In this document: positions 12,001-20,800 of the stretch, in pieces
How the letters are laid out: every line of letters begins with the position of its first letter
Position numbering within the stretch: position 1 is the first letter of the stretch
Source of the DNA: Dictyobacter arantiisoli
Lineage (GTDB): Bacteria > Chloroflexota > Ktedonobacteria > Ktedonobacterales > Ktedonobacteraceae
Direction: 5' to 3'
Assembly: GCF_008326305.1 (NCBI RefSeq)
Contig: NZ_BIXY01000006.1
Span: 55,965-119,964, forward strand
DNA length: 64,000 nucleotides
Notes under the pieces: model-generated
Databases searched by the model: none
Seen by the model: the letters and a program-made list of their open reading frames with translations, nothing else
What the model was told of the DNA's origin: nothing
Made by a program: the position numbers and the translations under genes

Positions 12001-14841
12001 GGTGCAAGCGATCTGAATCACTACTGGGATAATCTCGCACAGGGTAAAAATTGCGTGCGAGAGATTCCCCGAGAACGCTGGGACAGTAACCGCTATTATG
12101 ATCCACGTCCGTTTCAGGAGGGCAAAATCAACTGCAAATGGCTCGGTGCTCTTGATGATATTGAATATTTCGATCCACTCTTCTTCAATATCTCCCCTGG
12201 AGAGGCAGAAGTCATCGATCCACAACAGCGTCTCTTCCTTGAAGAGGCTTATAAGGCCTTTGAAGATGCAGGCTATAGTCCACAATCCTTAAATAATCTG
12301 AAGTGCAATGTATACCTGGGCATTATGGGAAATGAATACGGACAGATGGTCTCACAGCGACACTCAGGAGTCGCGAGTACGACCGGGAACAGCTTTGCGA
12401 TTGCTGCAGCACGCATCCCTTACTTTCTTAATCTTAAAGGCGCGGCTATTGCAATTGATACCGCCTGCTCCTCTTCGCTGGTGGCAACACATCTAGCCTG
12501 CCAGGCTCTGGCACACCATGAGACTGACATGGCGTTGATTGGTGGTGTAACCTTGTACCTGGCACCGGAAAGCTATCTGGATATGTGTGCGGCGGGTATG
12601 CTCTCACCCGATGGTCAATGTAAGACCTTTGATACGAACGCCAATGGCTTTGTCCCTGGTGAAGGGGTAGGAGCGGTAGTTCTCAAGCGATTAAGAGATG
12701 CCGAGGCGGACCACGATCCTATTTATGGGGTGATCATTGGATCGGGCATCAACCAGGATGGCAAAACAAATGGGATTACCGCTCCGAATATGAGTGGGCA
12801 AATGGAACTACTCCGCGAGGTCTATCAACAGTACCATATCGATCCTGAAACAATTAGTTATGTGGAGACACATGGCACGGGCACGAAATTGGGCGATCCG
12901 ATAGAGCTGGAGGCACTCTCGCGCGTCTTTAAGGAATACACGACGAAAAAACAGTTCTGTGCGATTGGCTCGGTCAAGAGTAATATCGGGCATACCTCTG
13001 CGGCTGCTGGCGTTGCCAGCCTCCATAAAGTTCTCTTGTGTTTGCAACATCAACAACTTGTCCCCAGCATTCATTTCCAAACTCCCAATGAGCATTTTGA
13101 TTTTGCGAACTCTCCTCTCTATGTCAATACAGAAACGCGCCCCTGGACCAGTTCAGGAGATGTACCACGCCGTGCGTGCATCAGTTCCTTTGGCTATAGC
13201 GGTACCAATGCACATCTGATCATCGAGGAATATCGCTCACGCACATCCAGTCCACAACGTATCAGACAGGATCATGACCTTCAGCACGCTATCCTGTTCA
13301 CCCTCTCGGCTCAGAGTGAACCACAACTACTCACCTATACTCGTTCTTTACACAATTGGATTGCAACTCATCCAGATTTCTCCCTGAAGGATCTGGCCTA
13401 TACCTTACAGGTTGGTCGACGTGCCATGGACTATCGTCTGGCTTTTGTGGCCCATTCACGAGAAGAACTACTTCAAACATTGGCTGATCTGCTCACCAAA
13501 CAGCCTGCATATGGCATTCGTATGGCTCAAGTTAAAAAGGGCAAGCACGGACGCGGGCTCCTTGAAGGAGATGAACAGGCCCAGGTCAGATTGCGCAGCT
13601 GGCTAAACAATAAAGATCTACACCATATAGCCGATGCCTGGGTCACAGGACTTGATGTGGATTGGTCACAGCTCTATGATGATCACCAGCCTTATCGCCT
13701 CAATCTACCAACCTATCCCTTCGCCAGGGAACGTTACTGGCTTGTAGAACAGAACATAGGTGCTGCATCCAATCATAGTGCACCAATTGCCAGTTCAATG
13801 GCTATCCATCCATTAGTACAAAACAATATTTCAAATCCAACGGGTCAGCACTTCTACTCGACCTTTACCGGGAATGAGTTTTTCCTGGCTGATCATGTAG
13901 TAAAAGGCGTTCGGACGTTGCCCGGGGTAGCATATCTAGAAATGGCTCGTGTGGCATTTGTAGAGGCCGCCGGACCTTTGTATAAAACACAGGCCCGGCT
14001 ACAACTCAAAAATGTTGTCTGGCCCAGTGCGCTTATGGTGGAGGACCATCCACGTGAAGTCCATATCAGACTCACGCTGAACCATTATCCTGACGTTTCC
14101 TATGAGATTTACAGCTCGAAGCCAGAAAATGAACAGGAACAACAAATTCTTAGCCAGGGATTGATCGTGCCGAATACTGAACGGCTGACTCCATCAATGC
14201 TGAATATTGATACGTTAAAAACACAATGCAAGCAAGATCATCTCTCTTCAACCGAGTGTTACTCAGCCTTTAGCTCGCTGGGTATTGAGTATGGCCCTGG
14301 ATTTCAGAGTATCCAGGATCTCTTTATCGGTCAGGGGTGCGCGCTAGCAAAACTTTCACTACCAGCATCAGTAATTGGGACGCAGAATGACTATCTCCTG
14401 CATCCCAGCCTGCTTGATGCCGCCTTCCAGGCTTCTCTTGGGCTGCATATCGGCGGGCATGGTCACGCTTTATCTCTTCCATTTGCACTTGAAGATTTGG
14501 AAATTCAGCGGCCCTGTACCTCAACGATGTGGGCCTGGGTTCGTTATAGAGCAGAAAATAATGCGACCAATCTATCCGCAACCCAACATACCCTGGAGCC
14601 ACGCATAGACATTGATCTATGCGATGAAGTTGGAGCTCTCTGTCTCAGCCTGAAAGGTTTTCTTACACGAACATTGCGCGACCAGAAGTTTCTGACCAGT
14701 TCCCAGGCGTCAGAAGGCGTTCTTATGCTGCAACCACATTGGCAGGAGCAACCTGTTACGGGAAGCACACAGACGCCTGACTATACGACGCGACGGGTCA
14801 TTTTTCTTGAAGAGGATACTGTACCATCTACAAGCAACTGA
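1..14841 (+). CDS. Trans-AT polyketide synthase PKS-A (5' partial)
   Basis: The frame is open from base 1, and the first codons match the start of the C-methyltransferase (cMT) domains in the downstream PKS genes. The true start is therefore upstream, and the TTG at 22 is not a real start. Domains by base: cMT to ~810 (SAM motif LEIGAGTG at 268), ACP1 (Ser 1045), KS1 1366-2630 (Cys 1831), KR ~3230-4640 (no LDD-type Asp, so A-type inferred), ACP2 (Ser 4852), KS2 5113-6345 (Cys 5569, NTACSSG), ACP3 (Ser 7321, beta-branch Trp 7339), PfaD-type ER ~7690-8980, KS3 9099-10370 (Cys 9598), ACP4 without Ser (Ala 11293), ACP5 (Ser 11611, Trp 11629), KS4 11964-13230 (Cys 12466), DH 13800-14700 (His 13894, Asp 14416). 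All four KSs keep Cys-His-His. There is no AT, so malonyl units must be loaded in trans. The reading frame stops inside the KR structural subdomain that should follow the DH; see the junction entry. Confidence 0.95.
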   Translation, partial: ERQKSFWLQDATLHARAVLAEMMLTTLPALLTGKQTATEIMFPHGSLELVEAIYQGNPLADYYNETLAKIVEAYIKERLKHDPTARLRILEIGAGTGATTTRVLKKLQPYQFALQEYCYSDLSKAFLLHAEQAYGAHYPYMNYQIFNVEQPVAAQGIAAGTYDLVIATNVLHATRDIRQTLRNAKAALRSGGLLLINEITEHTIWSHLTFGLLEGWWRFDDPRLRIQGSACLSLQTWQMLLESEGFRSIDVPTAEIQIQEQHIIIAESNGVARQQHPTPVASIALHQETLKQPETRQSPTPHLKPGATTQEMLREKSTAYIKQLIANTLKFPTAKIHPDAPLEEYGIDSLLIIQLTTRLSQLFPQISSTVFFEYRTISALVEHLLQAHTATLMTLVGLSELSELSEPPIAEEKPTTQTSTQTIPASVAPTDKYPERSLAREATPVAESQHAPHVQDIAIIGLSGRYPGARNMQEFWQLLRNGSSSITEIPADRWDWQQYFAEARGKKGTSYTKWGGFLKDVDAFDPLFFHISPKEAEQMDPQERLFLEEAYASIEDAGYTPANLSAKGRVGVFVGVTNANYPSGASYWSIANRVSYLLDFHGPSLAVDTACSSSLTAIHLALESLYSGTSTCAIAGGVNLIVDPAHYIKLSELTMLSSGEQCRAFGDQADGFVDGEGVGAIVLKPLPQAIADGDHIYGVLKGSMLNAGGKTNGYTVPNPHAQGDLVRAALERAGINARTISYIEAHGTGTTLGDPIEITGLTRAFTPDTTDTQFCALGSVKSNIGHTESAAGIAGLSKVLLQLKYAQYAPSLHSQVLNPYINFNTTPFTVQQELAEWKRPLIKSDGQIREYPRRAGISSFGAGGANAHILVEEYIPAQQTLPSFSITSLNPAIIVLSAKSAQQLQEQAQRLLASIQEQAVTASDLAAIAYTLQVGREAMEERLALLVHSLADLQEKLQAFVSGKEDIADLYRGQVKQNQETITLFADDELQIAVKRWIEARKYTKIADLWARGLTFDWNYFYDQHKPGRISLPTYPFARERYWMSRDEMPAAGSSIAAVSHVSESSNQTQLPTNTELLVFEETWQEATAGLSATPGLWTPRTLVCFLSQPQSQQEITTALRVFAPNCTIIFLSQGLSFAQSSPNHYTLDHTLPSSYQEALQTLQNLYGHIDTIFYLFPLEDPSCRRDPASLLSLIQALPVTPTHTTTRLLWASSFSSDLEQATLEAWIGLERSLGLILPQLQLSGLLARTSEQEHSLPIARWAQWLWQALQMPKAESLLYTDTATPKYLRTQPVLLQPTTASLLRQGGTYLITGGLGGLGVLFATYLARMYSARILLLGRSSLDESRQAALASIQAAGGEVLYLQADVCNAIQLREALLQGKERFGPLHGVIHAAGLSGHETILQKSHASFRHTLAAKIQGTLLLDELLAQEPLDFTCYFSSSAAILGDFGAGDYAVGNRFLISYGSLREQWRQQGKRSGKTLVINWPLWREGGMRMDDAEQTQMYLASSGQRYLETAEGLRIFEQLLTQAGTQYLILAGQTDRITHFLGLTDDKPAPTHEGIHHTHHNGTGRQAYMKGWTVEQCLEWDLSTLIGQVLKLGRERLDQTANLTDFGFDSISLAEFARVLSQHYTLNITPALFFGYPTLRRLLHYFLSEHAAAIHTFYEEESTPVASITTPAAPAPAATLHPSHKIYEQSSESTLSEPIAIIGMSGRFPQARNIDEFWNTLSEGQDVISAPPVERFSQQKQNWRGGWIPGVREFDPAFFEISPREAEFMDPRQRLLLQESWNALEDAGYGSQQITNSKIAMFVGVESGDYQLLTGTQTPITSNHDGILAARLAYFLNLHGPVMSINTACSSGLVAAHQACLSLRNQECDTAIAAGVSLLLASETMEAMDHAGMLSEDGRCYAFDRRANGLVPGEAVAVVVLKRLSQAIADGDPIYALIKGSGINYDGKTNGITAPGLIAQTDLLQTIYDRYQINPEQISYIITHGTGTRLGDPIEIQALSDAFKKYTHREGYCALTSTKTNVGHTFAASGLVSLIALVQALRHNTIPASLHCEEENDFINWKQSPFYINKTARPWTPPLSQPALGAVSAFGVSGTNAHMVVERYDVERYDYASVTRHTNPHPVSLLLFSARTSEELIAKITAMLTFLQAHNAQDFDLTALSYTLMIGRQHFAQRCAMVVQDYEDALQALQRAAQMEAWPGILRGNVARDFSSQKALETFAQDLLVQCRSLHTNKQKYQENLHALADLYCQGYTLPWQELFTPETPERLHLPTYPFARNQYWIQVRENRTANNKPKDTSILESPIDLQGTSTFTLPSLIPASQIHNGEKSAVQPQTKPREIVLSTLTTDPIIPMPEATTRLEQGKTVLPPLGLTPQVQNEHPSQNTAQLSMEAPAMDMIETLQEDLALSLADILYMERNEIDLDRKFVELGLDSIIGVEWIKTINKQYTMSLTASRVYDYPTIREFSDFLARQISKQGKQPAAAAPPSRSAPPPEPAPLESEIKPSSRMIQSSNTSSAAWTSPSEKPQVQLLTGTEQSREAIAQPQEEILPARLGNPLFQTRYHCKWSYYAGSMGDGVASVELVTALGNHDLLGIFGSAGLRSEQVADHLQRIRARLAPDKIYGMCLLSNFHHPEEEQRLVDLFLKWQVPVIEAAAFSAVTEPLVYFRVKGLSQQAGRIIIPRRIIAKCSHLNVARLFLSPPPLEHVQRLLQAGLINAEEAQLSQQIPLADDLAVETDSGGHTDQGVAFALLPDVIALKAELQQHYGYQEEIMVGCGGGIGTPAAIVSAFALGADFVFTGSINQCTLESGAHPVIKDILSTVSLHDTTISIAGDMFEIGARAQVVRKNSRHALRANTLYQLYTHYKSLDDLSASIKRDLETNYFKRSLAEVWQLVCDYKRQRNPEQIEEANENAHLKMAMIFKWYFAHCSQITRDGDLSEADNFQIFCGPAMGAFNRWVAGTRYEQWQNRHVHEVAALLMNAAYEYAQSRPTALRVGKESQRPDAPPQSSNLAPTLTTSPQHTEAAIAIIGMSGKFPASKDLTEFWHNLAQGMDCISEIPAERWPIADYYDPDHEAPGKTFGRWMGALDDIDKFDPFFFRITPHEAELMDPQQRLFLEHCWSAIENAGIKPSGLSGTRCGVFAGCATGDYGKRVSQQELNGLAMMGETTSILAARISYLLNLKGPSMAIDTACSSSLVAIAEACNSLLLHNSDLALAGGVNVMAGPLPHILISKAGMMSKDGHCYTFDNRANGFVPGEGVGVILLKRLSDAIHDQDIIHGVIRGWGVNQDGKTNGITAPSSNSQRDLLQHEVYSRFGINPETITLLEAHGTGTKLGDPIEVEALVEAFQSFTDKKQYCALGSVKSNIGHLLAAAGIAGVMKVLLALQNSMLPPTINMKKLNEHISLTESPFYANTTLRPWQATPDSPRRAGVSSFGFSGTNAHLVIEEYLPTSVPTMSSQPHTKGNPLVFVLSARSEAQLQTYAKSMQAYIQQQKELDLQALIYTLQCGRDAMEYRLAFLAESREELLQRLQSFIMEKPDAGVRTGQTKKSQKTQLFEKDDDARSLLYTWFQRGKFKNILELWVEGVEIDWQSLYNEPKPRRLSLPTYPFARQRYWLESKAQLDTHTSTPPTPIQTRSVSSQPVLTSPVASVATSGKQHGISLPPLSDIMPGTQGPSHQPGPHITLAPLFSPTAQATNHQAAQQTQNGAHDRSISAHQPTPAVQHIQDELIEIVAECLYLDPKDVDLDSTFVDMGMDAIIASELVHAINKGYGASLPATILYEHPGIRELAEFLQQEQEPRAQSSAQMGPQNLIINPPASLAAHPLPSRMALLDELGLSLAEALFKEEGNIDVDASFVDMGMDSIVAVEWVRSINKKYGTSLLATAIYDFSSLRKLAESLYQEFTQRGYAYPHQSQAAIAKTTSPMEPQRPITPIVSPEHQPAIKPVIETPATLAPLQREPQQTQPKQSIKEATTGSNEAEAIAIVGISGRYPGASDLNHYWDNLAQGKNCVREIPRERWDSNRYYDPRPFQEGKINCKWLGALDDIEYFDPLFFNISPGEAEVIDPQQRLFLEEAYKAFEDAGYSPQSLNNLKCNVYLGIMGNEYGQMVSQRHSGVASTTGNSFAIAAARIPYFLNLKGAAIAIDTACSSSLVATHLACQALAHHETDMALIGGVTLYLAPESYLDMCAAGMLSPDGQCKTFDTNANGFVPGEGVGAVVLKRLRDAEADHDPIYGVIIGSGINQDGKTNGITAPNMSGQMELLREVYQQYHIDPETISYVETHGTGTKLGDPIELEALSRVFKEYTTKKQFCAIGSVKSNIGHTSAAAGVASLHKVLLCLQHQQLVPSIHFQTPNEHFDFANSPLYVNTETRPWTSSGDVPRRACISSFGYSGTNAHLIIEEYRSRTSSPQRIRQDHDLQHAILFTLSAQSEPQLLTYTRSLHNWIATHPDFSLKDLAYTLQVGRRAMDYRLAFVAHSREELLQTLADLLTKQPAYGIRMAQVKKGKHGRGLLEGDEQAQVRLRSWLNNKDLHHIADAWVTGLDVDWSQLYDDHQPYRLNLPTYPFARERYWLVEQNIGAASNHSAPIASSMAIHPLVQNNISNPTGQHFYSTFTGNEFFLADHVVKGVRTLPGVAYLEMARVAFVEAAGPLYKTQARLQLKNVVWPSALMVEDHPREVHIRLTLNHYPDVSYEIYSSKPENEQEQQILSQGLIVPNTERLTPSMLNIDTLKTQCKQDHLSSTECYSAFSSLGIEYGPGFQSIQDLFIGQGCALAKLSLPASVIGTQNDYLLHPSLLDAAFQASLGLHIGGHGHALSLPFALEDLEIQRPCTSTMWAWVRYRAENNATNLSATQHTLEPRIDIDLCDEVGALCLSLKGFLTRTLRDQKFLTSSQASEGVLMLQPHWQEQPVTGSTQTPDYTTRRVIFLEEDTVPSTSN
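1192..1218 (+). repeat. 9-bp tandem repeat in ACP-KS linker
   Basis: Three tandem copies of TTGTCAGAA (the last ends in G) encode Leu-Ser-Glu three times in the linker between ACP1 and KS1. This is probably slippage in a flexible linker. Confidence 0.85.
7690..8980 (+). other. Embedded PfaD-type enoylreductase domain in PKS-A
   Basis: This is an FMN-dependent (nitropropane-dioxygenase-like, TIM-barrel) enoylreductase of the PfaD family, fused in line between ACP3 and KS3. Visible marks are the TDSGGHTDQ motif near 8232, the phosphate-binding run GCGGGIGTP near 8346, TGSINQ near 8417, and the family's long alpha-helical C-terminal part to about 8970. PfaD enzymes in trans-AT systems are often free-standing or fused to an AT. 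Here the domain sits directly after a beta-branching ACP, so its likely substrate is the beta-methyl enoyl chain of module 2, giving a saturated methyl branch. The substrate assignment is inference. Confidence 0.85.
11190..11410 (+). other. ACP4 with active-site Ser replaced by Ala
   Basis: This is the first of two tandem ACPs after KS3. The motif reads MGMDAII where the neighbour 320 bases downstream reads MGMDSIV; codon GCT at 11293-11295 replaces the phosphopantetheine-accepting Ser. The rest of the ACP fold (helix II, YEHPGI stretch) looks intact, and the beta-branch Trp is also missing (SELVH against VEWVR). It cannot carry a phosphopantetheine arm, so it is either vestigial or a structural or docking carrier. 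Confidence 0.9.
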
Positions 14842-14890
14842 AAGTACATGAAGTGAGTGAAATACATTGTCACACGAGAAAGATATCATG
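14805..14890 (+). other. Frame break between PKS-A and PKS-B inside one KR domain
   Basis: PKS-A ends at TGA 14839-14841 and PKS-B opens at TTG 14867 or ATG 14888. The third frame is open from 14811 to 14888 and encodes TIYKQLKVHEVSEIHCHTRK. Reading VIFLEEDTVP, then this stretch, then IWERFQTYAIQV reproduces the length and pattern of the KR structural subdomain in the PKS-C modules (for example around 41500-41640). Both frame changes go in the same direction, so each would be repaired by one extra base. A weak GAGAAAG at 14876 precedes the ATG, so a real restart is not excluded. Confidence 0.7.
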
Positions 14891-17800
14891 AGTATTTGGG
14901 AACGCTTTCAAACATATGCTATTCAAGTATTTGAGGAGATTCAGGGGATCTTACGTTCAAATCCCACTGGCAAAGTGCTGGTACAATTGGTCTTACCTTT
15001 CCAGGCTGATCAACCACTGTATCCTGCACTCTCGGCACTCTTAAAGACGGCCCAATTGGAAAATCCACACTTTATCGGTCAGGTTATTGAAGTAGAAGCA
15101 GGTGATCGTCAGGAGAGTATTGAGTCAAAGCTATACGAAAATAGCCTCTGTCCTGCTGATCACTGGATTCGCTACCAGAATGGGCAGCGTTATGTTGCCC
15201 GTTGGAGTGAGCTAACCACGACGACAGATCAACTGACTATTCCATGGCGAGAAAGGGGAATCTATCTGATTACAGGTGGGGCCGGTCGACTGGGTCTGCT
15301 CTTTGCCAGAGAAATTGCCAGCCATATCAGCCAGGCTACGCTTATCCTGACAGGCCGCTCTCCCTTGAATGCCGAGCAATCTATACGCTTGCAGGAGATT
15401 GTAGAGTTGGGCCTGGAGGTACACTACTGGCAGGTTGATGTAACCGATGAACAGGCAGTTACCACTCTGATACAACGTATTCAGACCATCTATGGAAATC
15501 TTCATGGAATTATTCATAGTGCTGGTATCATTCGCGACAATTTTATTATTCAAAAAAGTCGGGAGCAGTTTTTAGAAGTATTAGCTCCTAAAGTGGCAGG
15601 GCTGGTTCATGTCGATCAGGCCACGCAGCGGCAAAAGCTCGATTTCTTTGTCATTTTCTCCTCTGCCGCTGGCAGTTTTGGCAATGCGGGCCAGGCTGAC
15701 TATGCCACCGCGAACGCCTTTATGGATGCCTATGCTCACTATCGCAATACATTGGTAGCCCAGGGTCAACGCCAGGGCCATACGCTCTCGCTCAACTGGC
15801 CTCTCTGGAAGGAAGGAGGTATGCATCTTGATCCCGAAGCTGAAGATCTGATTGAACAGGCCACAGGTTTGACTGCAATAGACACCTCAAATGGTATTAA
15901 AGCCTTTTATCAGGGACTGGCTTCAGGGCAGGAACAGATCGTGGTGATGAAAGGCGATTTGCCACGCCTTCAATCAACCTTCCTGGCACAATCGAAGCAG
16001 GCTGAGCCAGTCCAACCACACTCAGCCAGTACGCAGAACAATACAGCTTCATCTGACGAGGAAACTCAGTTCGACGAAAAAGCGCTTTACTACTTTAAGA
16101 AGTTGCTCTCCCCGATGATCAAAGTGCCAGTCGAGCGTATTCAAGCTGAGGCCGCCCTGGAGATCTATGGCATTGACTCCATTATGATTATGAAGTTAAC
16201 CAATCAGTTAGAAAAAACCTTTGGGCCATTGCCGAAAACCCTTTTCTTCGAATATCAAACCACTCAGGCACTCACCTCATATTTTATTGCTACCTATAAC
16301 GAACAGTTGAAAACGGCTCTACATATCACGACTCCTGCGACTCAAGCCGTAAGCGGGGACAGCGAAAAATCTGCGTCGCTGCCCGCGAAACCTTTCAAAC
16401 AAACAAATGGACTATACAAATCTACCCATACGCTTACACTTCAACCATCCACTACGCCACCTGCAGCGCTACAGTCCAGAGAAATTGCCATAATTGGGCT
16501 GGCTGGTCGCTATGCTGGAGCCCAAAATGTGCAAGAATTCTGGCAGAATCTATCCACAGGCACTGATTCGGTTAGCGAAATTCCATCAGAACGCTGGGAT
16601 TCCACTCAGTATGCTTCTGGCCATTGGGGCGGCTTCCTTCAGAATGTGGATCATTTTGATCCACTCTTCTTCAATATTTCCCCTCGTGATGCGGAAATGA
16701 TGGACCCTCAGGAGCGTTTGTTTCTGGAGTGCGTTTATGAAGCGCTAGAAGATGCTGGCTATACCCGTGAAACGCTCCAACTCTCGGAGGAAACCGATTA
16801 TGCAGGTGATGTCGGTGTCTTTGTCGGCGCGATGTATCACGAGTACCAGTTATATGGGGCTCAGGAACAACTGCAAGGCCATGAAATTGCACTTTCGGGA
16901 AATGCCGCAGCCATTGCCAATCGTGTCTCTTATTTCTGTAATTTCTCTGGTCCCAGTATTGCGCTTGATACGATGTGCTCTTCTTCACTGGCAGCCCTGC
17001 ATCTGGCCTGTCAGAGTATCTTGAACAAGGACTGCAGAGTGGCCATTGCAGGAGGTGTAAATGTCTCTATCCATCCCAACAAGTATGTCGCGCTGGGGAT
17101 GGGTAAGTTTCTTTCCAGCAAAGGACGCTGCGAGAGCTTTGGTGCTGGTGGGGATGGCTATGTACCAGGAGAAGGTGTGGGAGCTGTACTCCTCAAATCT
17201 CTACCCCAGGCCATCGCTGACGGTGATCATATCTACGCCGTTATTAAAGGTACAGCTATCAACCACGGCGGTAAAACCAATGGCTATACAGTGCCTAACC
17301 CTCATGCTCAAGCTAGCGTCATCGAACACGCATTCGCCACTGCGCATGTTGAACCGCGCGCAATAAGCTATATCGAGGCTCACGGCACAGGCACATCCCT
17401 GGGTGATCCAATCGAAATTGCGAGTCTGAGCAGAGCATTCCACAAATATACGCAGGAAAAACAGTTCTGTGCTCTGGGCTCGGTAAAATCTAATATCGGA
17501 CACACCGAGAGTGCAGCAGGTATTGCCGCGCTCACCAAAGTACTCTTACAGATGCAACATCAACAAATCGTCCCGTCTCTTCATTCACATACCCTCAACC
17601 CACATATTGATTTTGCCCACACACCTTTTTTTGTGCAGCAGGAACTCACGGAGTGGCAACGGCCCACTATCTCTGTACAGGGAAAGATACGTGAATATCC
17701 AAGAATCGCTGGTATTTCATCCTTCGGTGCCGGTGGCTCTAATGCCCATATTGTGGTTGAGGAGTATATCCCGGCAGTTCAGGAGTCACCTCTGACCAGC

Positions 17801-20800
17801 ACTCCCCAACATCCAGCCCTGATCATCTTGTCTGCGAAAAGTCAGGCACAATTGCGGCAACGCGCCACACAACTGCTGACCGCTCTGCAAGAAACATATA
17901 CTCAGACAGCCGATCTGACGGCACTGGCCTATACGCTCCAGGTCGGACGAGAAGCAATGGAAGAACGTCTGGCTATTGCGGCAGCAACCCGTACCGTCCT
18001 GATAGAAAAACTCGGGGCGTTTGTGACGGGTCAGGAAGAGATTGAGGAGACCTACAGCGGTCAGGCTCGATCATATAAAGAACTCCTGGAAGTCTTCACT
18101 GCCGATAAAGATATGAACACGACCCTGCAGGCATGGATAGACAAAGGTAAATATCACAAATTGCTCCAACTCTGGGTCAAGGGTCTACAGATTGATTGGA
18201 ACAGGCTTTACAGTGAAAGCCGCCCGAGACGTATCAGTCTCCCAACCTATCCATTCGCCCACCAACGCTATTGGGTTCCTGCTGCCACATCAACAACGAT
18301 AGCAGCACCATCCAACACGCCTGCAATCTTGCATCCGTTACTACAGTACAATGTCTCCGATTTCTTCGCGCAACGCTTTCAAACAAGGTTGACTGGCCAG
18401 GAGTTTTTTCTGGCTGATCATGTAGTGCAGGGACAGCGCATCTTGCCCGCTGTAGCATATCTGGAGATGGCTCACGCTGCCGTCATGCAAGCCATGAGAG
18501 CAACAGAGAAAAATAACCACATGGTCCTGCGTTTATACAATGTTGCATGGGTACGCCCTCTTGTCGTTGACAAGCAAGCGGTAGAGCTTCAAATTGAACT
18601 GGCTTTGCAGGAAGAGAAGAGAATCGCATTCGCGGTCTCAAAACAGTCCTCAACAATAGAGGATACATCATTTCTCTATTGTCAGGGAAACGCACAACTG
18701 TTAAGCGATGGGGAGATTGAGCATTCTTCCATCAATTTACCCATGCTGCATAGCCAGTGCCAGCAACAATCTCTTTCGGCGTCATCCTGCTACCAGACCT
18801 ATCAGACATTGGGAATACAATATGGATCACGCATGCAAGGGCTCGAACACATACTGATTGGAGATGGACAGGTTCTCGCTCGCTTATCCCTACCAGAATC
18901 TTTCTCGCATAATACAGCGCCCTTCATGCTACATCCCAGCCTTCTGGATGCGGCAATCCAGGCTGGAATTGCTCTGACGCCATGGGCGGGTACTGGAAAT
19001 GTACCACACCTGCCTTTTGCGCTGGATGAACTGGTTCTACTCAAACCAGTACCAACACGGGCCTGGGCCTGGGTGCGTGGTCGGGGAACGTCAATCCATA
19101 ATAAGCTCGATATCGATATCAGTGATGAACAGGGGCAAGTCTGCGTTCGTCTGCGCGGACTTGCCACTCGTGCATCGCATCCTACGAATGAGCAGCCTGA
19201 TGAACCGCAGAACAGTGATCCCGGCTCGCAAAATTCAAATTCTGAGCGCTTACTACTGCTTCATCCTTACTGGGAGCCGGTAAACATCCTGGAAGAAAAA
19301 ATCACTCCTGCCGTGTCCGAACAAATACTCATTGTCGGAGGCACTTCAGAATATATTCAGGCGCTCACAGGCCTCTATCCTCATGCTGTAACGCTTCCCA
19401 TTCAGGCGCATCAAACGACAGAGCAAATAGCCAGGCAGCTTGAGGTGTTACCATCCATTGAGCATCTCTTCTGGATCGCTCCGGCAGCCCATCTTTCTGA
19501 TGATGTGGATGAAGGTCTTATTCAATCCCAACACGAAGGTGTGCTCCACTGCTTCTGTTTGATCAAAGCTTTGATCAAACAAGGCTATGCAAACAAACGA
19601 CTTGGCTGTACCTTTATGACCAGCCAGGCCCAACAGATCCATCCAACTGACCAGCTAGATCCAACGCATGCCAGCCTCCATGGACTGGTTGGCTCGCTTG
19701 CCAAAGAGTATCCATCCTGGCAAATTCGCCTGCTAGATCTTCCAGCACAGGAAACCTGGCCGCTCCATCATTTACTCACTCTGCCATATGATCCGGCTGG
19801 TCGTGCCCGGGTGTATCGCCAACAACAATGGTATCGTCAGGAACTACTACCGCTATCGATCCCAATCCCAACTGTCTCGCAGGCCCCCTATCGTCAGACA
19901 GGAGTATATGTGATTATCGGGGGCGCAGGTGGAATCGGACAGGTCTGGAGCGAGTATTTGATGCGCACCTATCAAGCACACCTTATCTGGATTGGACGGC
20001 GACCGCTAGACACGAGTATCCAGGCACAACGAGAGCGGCTGAGCAGTTGGGGACCACAACCCGACTATATCCAGGCCGATGCCACCAATCGTCAGGAGCT
20101 TACCGCTGCTTACCAACAAATCAAGCAGAAACATCCAAGAATCCATGGTGTCATTCAATCAACTGTGGTTCTACACGATCAGAGTATCGCACGTATGGAT
20201 TTGGATCATTTTCAGGCTGCTCTGGCTGCCAAAGTCGATGTGAGTGTCCGTCTGGCCCAGGTCTTTTCACCAGATGAACTTGATTTTGTGCTCTTTTTCT
20301 CTTCGCTCAACGCTTTTGCAACCCGGGCTGGACAGAGTAATTATGCGGCGGCCTGTACGTTTGAGGATGCCTTCACGCGCCATCTGCGCCAACGCTGGTC
20401 ATGTCCGGTCAAAGTCATGCATTGGGGTTACTGGGGCAGCGTTGGTATCGTAGCCACTTCGAGTTATCGCGAGCAAATGGCCAGATTGGGTCAGGGTTCG
20501 ATTGAGCCACCAGAGGCAATAGAAGCCGTACAAACCTTGCTGAACGGACCAATAGATCAACTTGCCCTGCTAAAAACGAATTCAAACTGGCAGCCCACAA
20601 CGCCAGCGGCACAGGATATATTAACACTCTATGCACAAGAGCTGCCATCTAGCCTCCAACAGATTCAACAGCACACACTGCTCTCATCAGCTACAGATAC
20701 TTATCCTTCTGCTAGCAAGGGCCAGCAGAAAGAGGAGCTAGAAAAGCTTCTCTCACGTGTGCTCCTTGGCCAATTGCATGCAATGGGTCTCTTCAACACG

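Noticed and set aside
1957..13095. Many overlapping frames of 60-130 codons inside PKS-A on both strands
   Set aside because: They are shadows of strongly coding PKS sequence with no family pattern of their own.
16478..17770. KS5 read as an inactive KS because of TMC in place of TAC
   Set aside because: The Cys and both His are present, and the same TMC variant recurs in KS7 and KS11, so it is a normal sequence type.
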